Assembly (NCBI RefSeq): GCF_900143565.1 | Contig: NZ_FREX01000002.1 | Span: forward strand, 310,001 to 374,000 | Length of the DNA: 64,000 nt | Reading direction: 5' to 3' | Source of the DNA: Pseudovibrio sp. Alg231-02 | Lineage (GTDB): Bacteria; Pseudomonadota; Alphaproteobacteria; Rhizobiales; Stappiaceae | In this document: positions 46,820 through 58,786 of the stretch, piece by piece | Numbering within the stretch: position 1 is the stretch's first letter | How the letters are laid out: each line of letters begins with the position of its first letter | Program-made: the position numbers and the translations under genes | Notes under the pieces: generated by a model | Told to the model about the DNA's origin: nothing | Databases searched by the model: none | What the model saw: the letters and a program-made list of their open reading frames with translations, nothing else

Positions 46820-46845
46820 TTATCAACAGAACTCGCGCCTCTCGA

Positions 46846-46886
46846 GCAGCAATCCGGATTTTTCCGGGTTGCTGCTTTGCGTTTTT
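46846..46886 (+). terminator. Rho-independent terminator after ftsZ
   Basis: GCAGCAA-T-CCGG, loop ATTTTT, CCGG-G-TTGCTGC, then TTTGCGTTTTT: a 12-position stem with one mismatch. It closes the dcw operon before lpxC. Confidence 0.85.
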
Positions 46887-47030
46887 AAATGGAATTGTCG
46901 GTAAATGTACCTAAAATTTTCAGGACGTTACAAACCGTAATAAAGCTTTATTTTATTTGGTAAGCTCCAAGAGCTATGTTCCAGCCAACCCGCAGAGGGT
47001 ATTCGAAAGTAGTGGCTCGTGAGGTTCAGT

Positions 47031-48029
47031 ATGTACCTGGAGCGGAATGATAAAGGCTGGAACAATATGGGAATGCGTGTCGAAAAACAGACAACGCTTG
47101 CGGACAGTGTAACCTTGAATGGTATTGGGGTTCACTCTGGCGGTCCAGCTTCCATTACACTTCACCCAGCAGACGCGAACTCCGGCATTGTTTTCCATCG
47201 TAGCACCAAGGGTGGCTACGTGCAGACGGAAGCAAACTGGAAGGAAGTCACTGCAACATCTTTGTGCACCGTACTTGGTGATCCTCATGACAGCGGCATC
47301 TCTACCGTTGAGCACCTGATGGCTGCTCTGCGCGGTATGGGCGTTGACAATGTGACCGCTTACATTGACGGACCTGAGATGCCAATCATGGATGGTAGCT
47401 CCGAAGCTTTCGTTGAAGCTATCGACCGCGTTGGCCTGAAAACGCTCGGCACAAAGCGTCGCTTTATCCGTATCAAAGAAAAAGTTCGTTACGTTTCCGG
47501 TGATCAGTGGTGTGAACTCAACCCGTTTGACGGCACCCGTTTTGACATCACCATCGATTTCGATCACGAGAAAATTGGTTGTCAGCAGCTCAAGTTTGAC
47601 CTGACACCTGATTACTTCCGTGATGAGATTTCCCGTGCCCGTACCTTTGGCAGCGTGCAGGATGTTGAGAAGCTCTGGAAGCTTGGCTTTGCCATGGGCT
47701 CTTCCCTAGAGAACTCCGTTGCTCTTGACGGTGATCGCGTTCTGAACCCTGAAGGAACACGTTGGGCAAACGAATTCGTACGTCACAAAAGCCTTGATGC
47801 GATCGGTGATCTTGCTCTTGCTGGTCTGCCTATTTTGGGCGAGTACCGCTCTTACAAAGGCGGTCACCGTATGAATCACTGCATCCTTGTGGAGCTTTTC
47901 AAGAACCCAGATGCTTTTGAAATTGTCGAAGCTGATGTTGCTCTGGTAGATCGTCATGCACGCGAAAAAGGTCATGCCGAGTTGATTGGCGGACTGCAGG
48001 CTGCAGCATTTGGCCCTAACGTCTCCTGA
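47031..48029 (+). CDS. lpxC: UDP-3-O-acyl-N-acetylglucosamine deacetylase
   Basis: About 332 residues. QTTLADSVTLNGIGVHSGG opens the enzyme; STVEHLMAALRGMGVDN and HKSLDAIGDLALAG carry the zinc ligands (His, His, Asp) and GGHRMNH the catalytic His. It performs the committed step of lipid A synthesis, so the cell makes LPS. The ATG at 47031 has GAGG 6 bases upstream; ATG 47067 is an alternative with a weaker site. Its place after ftsZ is the common proteobacterial order. Confidence 0.94.
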   Translation: MYLERNDKGWNNMGMRVEKQTTLADSVTLNGIGVHSGGPASITLHPADANSGIVFHRSTKGGYVQTEANWKEVTATSLCTVLGDPHDSGISTVEHLMAALRGMGVDNVTAYIDGPEMPIMDGSSEAFVEAIDRVGLKTLGTKRRFIRIKEKVRYVSGDQWCELNPFDGTRFDITIDFDHEKIGCQQLKFDLTPDYFRDEISRARTFGSVQDVEKLWKLGFAMGSSLENSVALDGDRVLNPEGTRWANEFVRHKSLDAIGDLALAGLPILGEYRSYKGGHRMNHCILVELFKNPDAFEIVEADVALVDRHAREKGHAELIGGLQAAAFGPNVS

Positions 48030-48182
48030 GGCTAAAATAGTTATTCAACGGTTTTTGCCTCTATTCCGACATAAATTCGAGGCAAATGCTGTGGTACTAC
48101 GTGACGTTATCCAAACATTGAGATAGAAGCGTGAACTGGGAGGGATTTTACCCGAATCCCAACACGATAGGAGTCGGAAACA

Positions 48183-49049
48183 TTGCTGCGTTCAGATGCT
48201 GCCGGGACTGCTTTGGGGGCTAATCGCCTCAAAAGAGCGATTAGATATACCTCTTTGGCGATGGCACTCGTTATTGCGGGCTGTGCAACCAAGGATGATG
48301 TTGATGATCTTGCGCTGGATGAAACTCCTGCGGAAGTGATGTTCAATGAGGCTTTGGCTCTTCGTGCATCTGGCGACGTGCAAGCGTCTGCGAAAAAGTT
48401 CTACGAGCTTGACCGCATCTATCCTTACTCCGAATTCGCACGTAAATCGCTGATCAACATTGCTTACCTGAACTTCAAAATGGGTAAGTATCCTGAAGCG
48501 ATTTCTGCTGCTGAGCGCTTTACCTCGCTTTATCCTGGTAACGATGATTCCGCCTACGCGCTCTTCATTATTGGTGAGTCCTACTTCCGTCAGATCCCAG
48601 ATGTGGGTCGTGACCAGGCTGTGACCGCCAAAGCATTGGATGCAATGCGTGAAGTTGTTCAGCGTTACCCAGATTCTGAATACACCAAGCAGGCTCGTCA
48701 GCGTATCCGCGCGACAGAAGATCAGCTGGCTGGTAAGGAAATGGAAGTTGGCCGCTACTATCTGGCACGCCGTAACTACCTTGCCTCTATCAACCGCTTC
48801 AAGACTGTGGTGAGCAATTATCAGACCACCCGTCACGTTGAAGAAGCGCTCTATCGTCTGACCGAGAGCTATTACGCACTTGGTGTGACGAACGAAGCAC
48901 AGACAGCTGCAGCGGTGCTGGGACACAACTTCCCGCAGAGCCAGTGGTACAAAGATGCGTTTTCTCTTTTGAAAAAGGGCGGTCTGGAGCCACATGAGAA
49001 CAAAGGCAGCTGGCTTAGCAGGGCATTTGGGGATATGAAACTCCTTTAA
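48183..49049 (+). CDS. bamD: Outer membrane assembly lipoprotein BamD
   Basis: About 288 residues. A lipoprotein signal ends at ALVIAGC (lipobox), followed by TPR-like repeats: MFNEALALRASGDVQASAKK, YPYSEFARKSLINIAYLNFK and YPEAISAAERFTSLYPG. BamD is the essential lipoprotein partner of BamA in the beta-barrel assembly machine. The start is a TTG at 48183, the only codon giving a proper signal-peptide N-region, with AGGAG 9 bases upstream. It lies between lpxC and recN, an order common in this class. Confidence 0.92.
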   Translation: MLRSDAAGTALGANRLKRAIRYTSLAMALVIAGCATKDDVDDLALDETPAEVMFNEALALRASGDVQASAKKFYELDRIYPYSEFARKSLINIAYLNFKMGKYPEAISAAERFTSLYPGNDDSAYALFIIGESYFRQIPDVGRDQAVTAKALDAMREVVQRYPDSEYTKQARQRIRATEDQLAGKEMEVGRYYLARRNYLASINRFKTVVSNYQTTRHVEEALYRLTESYYALGVTNEAQTAAAVLGHNFPQSQWYKDAFSLLKKGGLEPHENKGSWLSRAFGDMKLL

Positions 49050-49082
49050 GCCTTTCAAGGAATCGGAGTTTCCTAGACTACC

Positions 49083-50756
49083 ATGCTGGCATCGCTTTCT
49101 ATTCGGGATATCGTTCTCATTGATAAGCTGGATTTGCATTTCAGCGACGGCATGAGTGTTCTGACGGGTGAAACCGGTGCAGGTAAGTCTATTCTTCTCG
49201 ACAGTTTAAGCCTCGCCCTTGGTGGGCGGGGAGACGCCGGACTGGTTCGGCATGGTCAGGACCGCGGTCAGGTGAGCGCGGTTTTCGACGTTCCCATGGC
49301 GCATCCTCTGCGCACCCTTCTTCAGGAAAATGAATTAGAGCACGACAGCGACATCATCTTGCGCCGTGTTCAGGCATCGGATGGTCGTACCCGTGCGTTT
49401 GTGAATGACTCGCCAGTGAGTGCTGGTCTGCTGCGGCAGATTGGAGAGTTGCTGGTTGAGGTTCATGGGCAGCATGACGACCGCGCCCTGATTGATCCTG
49501 AGAGCCATCGTCAGCTGCTGGACAGCTTTGGCGGGCTGGAAGGTGATGCTGCGAAGGTGGGGCAGAGCGCGAAAGCGGTTCGCACTGCCGAGAAGGCCCT
49601 GAAAGATCATGTTGCGCGCATTGAAGAAGCCCGCCGTGAGGCGGATTATCTGCGCTCCAGTGCTGATGAATTGAGCGCGCTTGATCCTCGTGACGAAGAA
49701 GAGAACGAGCTTGCTCTGCGGCGTCAGGATATGATGCAGGTGGAGAAGATTGCAGGCGATCTGCGCGAGGGCTATGAGGCACTTGACGGACCAGCCTCTC
49801 CAATCCCTGAGCTTTCCAGTTTATTGCGCCGTCTTGAGCGTAAGGTTGATCTGGCGCCGAACTATCTGACAAGTGTGGTTGAAGCTATCGGCGGTTCTCT
49901 GGATCAGCTGGAGGAAGCGCGCGGTGGTTTGGAACAGGCGCTGCGTGATACCGATTTTGACCCGCAAGAGCTGGAGCAGACGGAAGAGCGTTTGTTCGCA
50001 TTGCGGGCTGCGGCTCGTAAATATTCTGTGCAGCCGGATGACCTTGCTAAACTGCGGGCGCAGATGGAAGGTGATCTTTCCGATCTGGATGCTGGTGAAG
50101 AGAAACTGCAAGCGCTGGAAAGCGCTGTGGAGGCCGCTAAGCAAACCTATGACAAGTTGGCGGCTGCGCTCTCAAAGAAGCGCCAGAAGGCTGCTAAGGG
50201 ACTTGAGACTGCTGTTCATGCTGAGCTTCCAGCCCTGAAGCTGGAACGGGCGCGGTTTATCATCAATATTGAGAGTGATGTTGAGCAGCGCGGACCGTCT
50301 GGTATCGATACTGTCGAGTTTTGGGCGCAGACCAACCCAGGGACCCGTCCGGGGCCGATGTTTAAAGTTGCTTCTGGTGGTGAACTCTCCCGCTTCCTAT
50401 TAGCGTTGAAGGTGTCGCTGGCAGACAAAGGGTCTTCTCCGACACTGGTGTTTGATGAGATTGATACCGGTGTGGGTGGTGCAGTGGCTGAGGCGATTGG
50501 CGTGCGTCTTGCCCGCCTTGCGAACAGTGTTCAGGTGCTGACGGTAACGCACGCACCGCAAGTGGCAGCGCGTGCCAATGGTCACTTCCTGATCCGCAAG
50601 GATGAGGTGGAGAAAGACCGTGTTGCGACCCGTGTCACTGAGATCGCTGAGAGCGACCGTCATGAAGAGATTGCCCGGATGCTCGCTGGTTCCACTATCA
50701 CCGAAGAGGCCCGTGCCGCAGCCAAGCGTCTTATGGGCCAAGAAGAGCTGATTTAA
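49083..50756 (+). CDS. recN: DNA repair ATPase RecN
   Basis: A 557-residue SMC-like protein. MLASLSIRDIVLIDKLDL starts the head, GETGAGKSILLDSL is Walker A, coiled-coil arms fill residues ~160-370, FKVASGGELSRFLLALK is the ABC signature, LVFDEIDTGVGG is Walker B, and THAPQVAARANGH the final His motif. RecN acts early in double-strand break repair. A short gap separates it from bamD. Confidence 0.94.
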   Translation: MLASLSIRDIVLIDKLDLHFSDGMSVLTGETGAGKSILLDSLSLALGGRGDAGLVRHGQDRGQVSAVFDVPMAHPLRTLLQENELEHDSDIILRRVQASDGRTRAFVNDSPVSAGLLRQIGELLVEVHGQHDDRALIDPESHRQLLDSFGGLEGDAAKVGQSAKAVRTAEKALKDHVARIEEARREADYLRSSADELSALDPRDEEENELALRRQDMMQVEKIAGDLREGYEALDGPASPIPELSSLLRRLERKVDLAPNYLTSVVEAIGGSLDQLEEARGGLEQALRDTDFDPQELEQTEERLFALRAAARKYSVQPDDLAKLRAQMEGDLSDLDAGEEKLQALESAVEAAKQTYDKLAAALSKKRQKAAKGLETAVHAELPALKLERARFIINIESDVEQRGPSGIDTVEFWAQTNPGTRPGPMFKVASGGELSRFLLALKVSLADKGSSPTLVFDEIDTGVGGAVAEAIGVRLARLANSVQVLTVTHAPQVAARANGHFLIRKDEVEKDRVATRVTEIAESDRHEEIARMLAGSTITEEARAAAKRLMGQEELI

Positions 50757-50998
50757 GCCTCCTATTTTGATCGGAGTTCCTGCAACACATAAGGGTAAAC
50801 TTGATCCCCTCCTGTGGTAAGTTATTGACTTACTTATAGCCTCAGGTACCCGGAATCGCGCCTCCGACGATACACAGGTAGATTGTCACAAAGAAATTGC
50901 CTGTATGTTGGCTCATTCCATGAAACCGAAAAAGCTTACGCCCTCCCGCAAAATTGCTGATACCCAAGAATTGCTGGTGAAAGACTCTTTGTCTCTGA

Positions 50999-51757
50999 TC
51001 ACTCGTACTCTGGCTCCATATAGATGGTGAAGCGGAGGGCGAGGATGATGGCGAGGGTTTGGGTGGCGGAGATACCGAGCATGATGGCGATCTGGTACTG
51101 GACGGCCTCGATTGGGTTGAAGCCACCGAGAATCTGACCTGTCATCATTCCGGGCAGCGAGACCAGCCCCAGTGTTGCCATGCTGGCGATAACGGGGGAG
51201 GCTGCTGCGCGTAGGGAGGCTTTGACGAGTGTTCGCCGGGCTTCCAGTTTGGTCGCTCCCATGGTGGTGAGCAGCTCGATGTGTTCCTTATCTTCCGGTG
51301 TTCTCAAGTTGAACCGGCGCAGGGCGATGACCAGTGACCCCAGAGCGTTGCCGAGCAGCATGCCGGCGATTGGGATGGTGACCTGCGCAGAGTACCACGG
51401 CACAGGACGGCTGAAGATTACGATGAACATCAGCAGCACTGGCAGCATGGCAATCAGGATAGCTGCCGTGAGCGGGGCTGTTGATTTGAGGCGGGGCATT
51501 TGTGCGCGGCCAGCGGAGGTGATTGCGGCGATTGTTGCCATGGCGACCAGCCAGAGCAGGTTGAGGGCCAGATTGTCCAGATCGAAGACGGTTTGCAGAT
51601 AGAACCCGATGACCAGCAGCTGAATGCTCATACGGGCAATGGATATTGCCAGATCCCGGGAGAGGTCTTTGAGGCCCATGGTCCAGAGCAGGGACAGTGG
51701 GATGATTGCTATGAGATAAAAGAGAGCCAGATCACTCCACGCGACATTTGAGGTCAT
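50999..51757 (-). CDS. fetB: FetB-type ABC transporter permease
   Basis: A 252-residue membrane protein with about six to seven segments. ISIARMSIQLLVIGFYL, IPIAGMLLGNALGS, MGATKLEARRTLVKASLRAA and MMTGQILGGFNPIEAVQYQIAIM match the FetB/YbbM family, reported to export iron with FetA. It overlaps the ATPase gene upstream by 4 bases, so the two are coupled. The substrate, iron or another, is inferred from family only. Confidence 0.82.
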   Translation of the reverse strand: MTSNVAWSDLALFYLIAIIPLSLLWTMGLKDLSRDLAISIARMSIQLLVIGFYLQTVFDLDNLALNLLWLVAMATIAAITSAGRAQMPRLKSTAPLTAAILIAMLPVLLMFIVIFSRPVPWYSAQVTIPIAGMLLGNALGSLVIALRRFNLRTPEDKEHIELLTTMGATKLEARRTLVKASLRAAASPVIASMATLGLVSLPGMMTGQILGGFNPIEAVQYQIAIMLGISATQTLAIILALRFTIYMEPEYE

Positions 51758-52437
51758 TGCGCGCGCTCCTGTGAACCTGGCTGTGCTGGTTCGGGCAGTT
51801 CAATTACCTGATCAATCTTGCTTTGAAGGTGGGAGTCGTGGGTGACAGCCAGCAGTGTCCCGGTACTTTCCATCAGCAGGTCACCACAGGCGAGGGCATG
51901 GGCTTTGTCGAGGGCTGCTGTGGGTTCGTCTGCAATCCATAAAGGGCGTTGCAGAAGCAACGCGCGGGCAAGCGCGAGGCGTTGACGTTCGCCGCCGGAA
52001 AGGCTGCTGGTCGCCTGATCAAGTGCCGTGTTGGGCAGGCCCGCTGCTGTGAGAGCCTGAAGCATCTGAGCATCTGATGGCTTGCGTTTGTGATTGGCTT
52101 GCAGCTCAAACGGTGCCAGCAATGCCTCGTGGATATGGTCTGCCAGAGGGCTCACGCGTTGAGGGAGCCAGTTGAGCTGTTTGTGGAGCTGCGTTCGTCC
52201 GCCTGCTGTGTATGAGACGCCGTTGAAGAGCAGCTCGCCTGCCTCTGGTTTATCCAGTCCTGCGAGAATGCGCAGGAGAACCGTTTTGCCACGACCGGAA
52301 GGGGCACGGAGGCACAGTTTATCGCCTTCATACAGCTTGAAACAATAGGCGTGAAAGAGCTGGCGCCCTTGCTTGGTGACTGAGATATTTCGGGCCTCGA
52401 TAAGAGGCACACGCTCTGCGTCCTGAGGGGCGGCCAT
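51754..52437 (-). CDS. fetA: FetA-type ABC transporter ATPase
   Basis: A 227-residue ABC ATPase. RAPSGRGKTVLLRIL is Walker A, SSLSGGERQRLALARALL the signature, LWIADEPTAALD Walker B, and AVTHDSH the switch His. It pairs with the adjacent FetB-like permease, forming an exporter. AGGAG lies 5 bases before the ATG. The pair is on the opposite strand to its neighbours. Confidence 0.87.
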   Translation of the reverse strand: MAAPQDAERVPLIEARNISVTKQGRQLFHAYCFKLYEGDKLCLRAPSGRGKTVLLRILAGLDKPEAGELLFNGVSYTAGGRTQLHKQLNWLPQRVSPLADHIHEALLAPFELQANHKRKPSDAQMLQALTAAGLPNTALDQATSSLSGGERQRLALARALLLQRPLWIADEPTAALDKAHALACGDLLMESTGTLLAVTHDSHLQSKIDQVIELPEPAQPGSQERAQ

Positions 52438-52627
52438 TGGAACTCCTGATTGCAGGAGGGAGAGTCCTCTAGTTGCTGCTGAAAATCAAGGAGGGAGTGG
52501 TGGGCAGGGCATTTTGGGAGAGGACCTTATTTGGGTGAGCCAAGGTCATGTGCTGCTTGTGCTCTCAGCGAGCTGTTGAATGTAAGGGGCATGGTCTGAT
52601 CCAATGCCCCTCACTGACGTTGCCCGA

Positions 52628-53077
52628 TTAAGAAGTCGGGGTTTTCGCCTTGTTCATCAGTTTGATCTCAGCAGGGGTCAGCTTACGAGAGCCTTTGCCG
52701 CGCTTGAGATTGAAAGTAACCGGGTTTGGATAGTGATCCAGAGTTGCGCCAGTCGCTGCATCAACACCAACACCAATAACACCACCAAGGATAATGTTGC
52801 CAGCCATGCCTGCTGCACCCTTGCCGCTGACGCGGGTCTGAACATCGATAACCTGAGACTGGTAGCCCGGTGCAGATGCAGTCAGAGTGAATTCTTTTTT
52901 ACGTGGTACGTTGATCACGCAAGGTCCAACGCAAGTATGCGCTGTTGTTGATGTGATTTTCGCGTTCGCTGGCTTTACATCGATTTTGATGTCTTCAGAT
53001 GTGCCGCGAACAACTGTGCCGCAACCGGCCAAGAGAATGCTGGATGCTACGACGCCAGCTACAAAATAGGATTTCAT
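52628..53077 (-). CDS. Small hypothetical lipoprotein
   Basis: A 149-residue protein with a lipoprotein signal (SSILLAGC). It continues with GTSEDIKIDVKPANAKI and CVGPCVINVPRKKEFTLTASAPGYQ, a PEGA-like beta segment, then a Gly-rich hydrophobic stretch GMAGNIILGGVIGVGVDAATG that may insert in a membrane, and a basic tail. Such proteins are widespread and often mislabelled as initiation factors. Function unknown. A hairpin AGGGGCAT/ATGCCCCT (52585-52611) lies after the stop. Confidence 0.75.
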   Translation of the reverse strand: MKSYFVAGVVASSILLAGCGTVVRGTSEDIKIDVKPANAKITSTTAHTCVGPCVINVPRKKEFTLTASAPGYQSQVIDVQTRVSGKGAAGMAGNIILGGVIGVGVDAATGATLDHYPNPVTFNLKRGKGSRKLTPAEIKLMNKAKTPTS

Positions 53078-53412
53078 TTCCCAACTACCCCAAATTTACG
53101 TTGAGGCTAATTAGGCAGATGTCACAATTCAGTCAAATTCCTTAATGAATTTTTCTGGTGATATCTTTACCGATAGGTTGCATGTTTATACTCTGTTAAA
53201 TTTTTAGGAGACTCTGAAATGAGTAGAATTTCTCATCCTTTTCTCGTGAACACTGTTTCATTTCCCTAAAAGAATCTTAAATTACGTAGCGTATTCAAAT
53301 AATTAACTTGGTATCTTCTAAACTCTCCGGCAACCAAGACTTTATACTTGCGCATATTCTCATCCGAAAACCGGAACCACTTACGGGGATATGCATAGAT
53401 GGAGGCCGGTAG
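53078..53412. other. Intergenic region between divergent genes
   Basis: 335 AT-rich bases with no gene seen. They should hold promoters for the lipoprotein (-) and the GT87-like gene (+). GGAGG at 53401-53405 serves the latter. Confidence 0.4.
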
Positions 53413-54672
53413 ATGTTTATCTCGTTCGCCCGCTTACAGATCTATTTTGTCATCGCGCTGCTGCTGATTGTGGTGGTCTATCCGCTGTATCTGTTTGGAT
53501 CGGTGATGGGCCTTGACGGATTCGATCTGCGCAGGGTGGGGGGCGACTTCTACCAGTTCCTGCTTGCCTCTCGCATGGCTGTGGCGGGGCAAGCTGCGCA
53601 GCTTTATGACTTTGGCTGGTTTTATGATGAAGTACAGCGCAATGTGGCTGGTGGCTCCGGCTTTTACGCGTGGGTGCATCCGCCAAGTCTGCTGGTCTTT
53701 CTGGTCCCGCTGTCTGGGTTGACCTACCTGCAGGCTTATAGCCTTTGGATGGGGATGGGAGCTTTGCTCTCGTTGTCTGTCGCCTTTAGCCGTAAAGCGC
53801 CTATTCGTGCGTTCACCTTTTTCATTTTTGCTCCTGCAACACTGGTGAACCTGTTTTACGGTCAGTTTGGTATGCTGGCGGGCGGGTTTCTTTATGGCGG
53901 GCTGCGTTTGCTGGACCGGCATCCGGCATGGGCGGGTGTGTTGCTTGGCTGTGTTTCCATCAAGCCTGAGTTGTTCATGCTGATCCCGATCATATTGATT
54001 GCCCATCGCAGTATCATCGCGCTGTGTGCGTGTGTTGCGACAGTGGCGTTTCTTGTTGATGCCTCGGCTGTGTTCTTTGGGTCCGGTCTTTGGTGGATCT
54101 ATCTGGATACGGTTCCGTCCTTACTGGCAACAGTCATGGACCAGGGTGAGGGCAGCTTCCTTTATCTGATCCCATCTGCGTTTGGGGCGATGAGGGCGCT
54201 CGGGTTTTCTGCGACGGCTGGATATCTGGTGCAATTGCCTTTCACTGTTTTGGCGTTCGTGGTGGTGTTCTGGCTGTTTATGCGTGAGCGTGAACCGATT
54301 GCCCGTAATCTTGCGGTGACGCTGTGTGTTTTGCTGGCAACGCCTTTCCTGTTCCTCTGGGACTATGCAGTGCTTTCTCCGGCGCTCTACCTTTATGCAA
54401 CACGCACTGGTTTGTTTGATGATGACGCGAATTCCCCGTTTGTGGCGCCGCTCCTTTTGTTTGCGGTTTATCTTCTGCCAATCGTCAATATTGCGCTGGC
54501 GGCTCATGGCTTCCCGGTGGGGCCAATCTTCACTGCGCTGGCGTTGGCTGCTGTGTTGACCCGGATGGTTGGTATTGATCAGATGCAAGTTAGTGTAGGG
54601 GATGAACCAGAGGAGGGGGATAACTCCCTTTCTGATGAGCGTGAAAAGGATGAAGGGCTCGGGACAACCTGA
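53413..54672 (+). CDS. GT87-like membrane glycosyltransferase (DUF2029)
   Basis: A 419-residue protein with about ten membrane segments. GGDFYQFLLASRMAVAGQAAQLYD carries the acidic residue typical of the first extracytoplasmic loop in polyprenol-phosphate-mannose-dependent transferases, and YAWVHPPSLLVFLVPL is a second family pattern. Such enzymes move a sugar from a lipid carrier to an extracytoplasmic acceptor. The C-terminal tail is acidic. No glycan cluster is nearby, so the acceptor is unknown. Confidence 0.7.
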   Translation: MFISFARLQIYFVIALLLIVVVYPLYLFGSVMGLDGFDLRRVGGDFYQFLLASRMAVAGQAAQLYDFGWFYDEVQRNVAGGSGFYAWVHPPSLLVFLVPLSGLTYLQAYSLWMGMGALLSLSVAFSRKAPIRAFTFFIFAPATLVNLFYGQFGMLAGGFLYGGLRLLDRHPAWAGVLLGCVSIKPELFMLIPIILIAHRSIIALCACVATVAFLVDASAVFFGSGLWWIYLDTVPSLLATVMDQGEGSFLYLIPSAFGAMRALGFSATAGYLVQLPFTVLAFVVVFWLFMREREPIARNLAVTLCVLLATPFLFLWDYAVLSPALYLYATRTGLFDDDANSPFVAPLLLFAVYLLPIVNIALAAHGFPVGPIFTALALAAVLTRMVGIDQMQVSVGDEPEEGDNSLSDEREKDEGLGTT

Positions 54673-54694
54673 GCCTTGGCCGTCCGTTACATAG

Positions 54695-57058
<2,364 letters not shown>

Positions 57059-57116
57059 GAAGAGAGCGAGGGAGCTGCTAGGCTCCTCTCGCTGCATTGG
57101 TAGACTTGCGGCGAGC

Positions 57117-57728
57117 CTACTTCTGCGCCAGTGTTGCTCTTAGGCGGACAGATGCTTCGGCGCGTCCGCCGATATAGAGCATCATGTTTTTGCCATCTGT
57201 CTGCACGCTCATGGGGATGGTTTTCTCGATCTGCTTTTTCAGCGGGTCGTAGTCTGCTTCAGCTTTTTCAAGTGCTTTCAGAGCACTGTCGTATTCCTGG
57301 ATCTTCTTTTTGACTGCAGGTTGGAGCTTGAGCAGCTTTTTGAGCTCTTTCGCCGTATCGCGATAGTTGGGATCAGTTTTGGGGTCTTTTTCCTGCTGCT
57401 TCAGCTGGCTTTCGAGCACTTTGAGCATTTTGTGTTTTGTTGAGATATCCTCTTCCAGTGACTTTGAGGCCTGAACAAAGCGGAAGGTTCTTGCTTTCTC
57501 TTTTTCAAGTGCGGCAATGTTCGTTCTGGCTTTCTTCATATCCGGCGCGTCTTCAACATGATTGTCGTAGGTCAGTCGGATGGCTGCCTTGCCCTGGAAA
57601 ATGAGTTTGTCGAAGCTTGCAGTGTCCGTCGCATGGATGTTCATCCGACGTCTGATTTCAGCCCAGATGCTTGTGCGATTTTTATAGAAATCATCGTAGT
57701 TTTTATATCTGCAAATGACCTTCGGCAT
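57117..57728 (-). CDS. Hypothetical coiled-coil protein
   Basis: A 203-residue soluble protein. The N-terminus is basic and aromatic (VICRYKNYDDFYKNRTSIW), residues ~70-180 are a Lys/Glu-rich coiled coil (KSLEEDISTKHKMLKVLE, LKKLLKLQPAVKKKIQEYDS), and the end returns to a beta-like TDGKNMMLYIGGRAEASVRL. No signal peptide or known motif is seen. GGAG lies 8 bases before the ATG. The composition differs from neighbours, and no partner gene is evident. Function unknown. Confidence 0.65.
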   Translation of the reverse strand: MPKVICRYKNYDDFYKNRTSIWAEIRRRMNIHATDTASFDKLIFQGKAAIRLTYDNHVEDAPDMKKARTNIAALEKEKARTFRFVQASKSLEEDISTKHKMLKVLESQLKQQEKDPKTDPNYRDTAKELKKLLKLQPAVKKKIQEYDSALKALEKAEADYDPLKKQIEKTIPMSVQTDGKNMMLYIGGRAEASVRLRATLAQK

Positions 57729-57884
57729 ATCTCAAGCTCCATTCCAGTTGCGGTTAGATGTTCTCCAGAAGCAACATCCTTGGCTAAGAGAGTGGGCAGG
57801 AAATCTTAGCAAGATCTCTCGGGAGACAGCGATACTTGAGCCAAATTTGAAGATGTGATCGTTGGGTTGGCTGAATTTGACAGG

Positions 57885-57922
57885 AAAACACCAGTGGGGC
57901 CGGAGCGCACCACTGGTGTTTT
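57885..57922 (-). terminator. Bidirectional-type terminator
   Basis: AAAACACCAGTGG...CCACTGGTGTTTT is a perfect 13-bp stem. It lies 22 bases after the stop codon of the DUF4142-type gene on the - strand, and T runs are available on both strands. Confidence 0.75.
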
Positions 57923-57944
57923 CTGAGATGTTTGAAGGAGTTGC

Positions 57945-58463
57945 CTAGCCGATTTGCTTGCGGATCTCTGCCAGCATGGTCAGATGGGTATGAATGAAAG
58001 CGACCAGAATTTGTGCGGTCGCCACATCCACGTTCACGGGCTTTTTACCGGATTCTGGCTCCTGATATGTCAAAAGCTTTTCATGTCCATGGATTTCGGC
58101 TTGAATATACTGCCTGTCGAACTCTTCACCTTCGGCAGCAAGCAGTGCCTGATAGTCTTTTTCCAGGTCATCTGGACGTGGAGGAGGTTTTACGCCAGTT
58201 GATTCAATAACATAAGAGACGGCGGTTTGCTCTTCACTCTCGAGCACAGCAAACTGGCGCACTAGCGGGTTTTTGGTCTTCGTGATCGCCATCTTGCTGA
58301 TGGCGAGAGAGAGCTGGCTGATTATGAGCGTCCCGTCGGTGTACACCGTTGAGTCGTGGTTATCGGCAAGGGCGGAGGAAACCAAAGCAGGTGCTGCCAG
58401 TAAAGAACCGGAGATGCCAATGAGGGCGTTTCGGCGTGTCATGTGTAACTTACCAGTATTCAT
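57945..58463 (-). CDS. Exported DUF4142-type protein with twin-arginine-like signal
   Basis: A 172-residue protein. The N-terminus TRRNALIGISGSLLAAPALV and SALA give a Tat-like export signal. The rest is helical, with SQLSLAISKMAITKTKNPLV and ATAQILVAFIHTHLTMLAEI, in the pattern of DUF4142 ferritin-like four-helix proteins. Role unknown; periplasmic location is likely. Whether the RR is a true Tat motif (S/T-R-R-x-F is only partly met) is uncertain. Confidence 0.7.
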   Translation of the reverse strand: MNTGKLHMTRRNALIGISGSLLAAPALVSSALADNHDSTVYTDGTLIISQLSLAISKMAITKTKNPLVRQFAVLESEEQTAVSYVIESTGVKPPPRPDDLEKDYQALLAAEGEEFDRQYIQAEIHGHEKLLTYQEPESGKKPVNVDVATAQILVAFIHTHLTMLAEIRKQIG

Positions 58464-58786
58464 AGTTTTTCTTTCAGGTTGTTACAGTGTTGTTTGTCTT
58501 TCGGAAGTGAAGGTATTCCCGTTGCTAAGCTGAGTTATTCTCGTTGGCAGGTATACGCATACTTCCTCTTTAAAACACTAAAGGGCCTCCCGGATTTCAA
58601 GTAACTCAGAACAAGCTTGATAAAACATCACAGAGCAAAGCTGGCATGAGGCAAGAGTTACTGAGTGAAGATGCCTTGCCTTACAAAACGATGTGTATCT
58701 CTTTGCTGATGCCTCGCTTCTTCAATGTTGTTGCTATATTGTTCCTCGTTAAGTATTGGAGATTCTCCCTCTGATTTGAGAGGGGT
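58464..58786. other. Intergenic region before uvrD
   Basis: 323 bases, AT-rich, with no gene seen. It should hold promoters for the DUF4142-type gene (-) and uvrD (+); no clear operator or hairpin was recognised. Confidence 0.4.

Noticed and set aside
46976-47050. 24-residue ORF (MFQPTRRGYSKVV) overlapping the lpxC start
   Set aside because: Only a weak AAGAG ribosome site and no neat coupling junction; considered chance.
50905-51030. 41-residue + strand ORF overlapping the end of fetB
   Set aside because: No ribosome binding site and it runs antisense into fetB; no recognisable feature.
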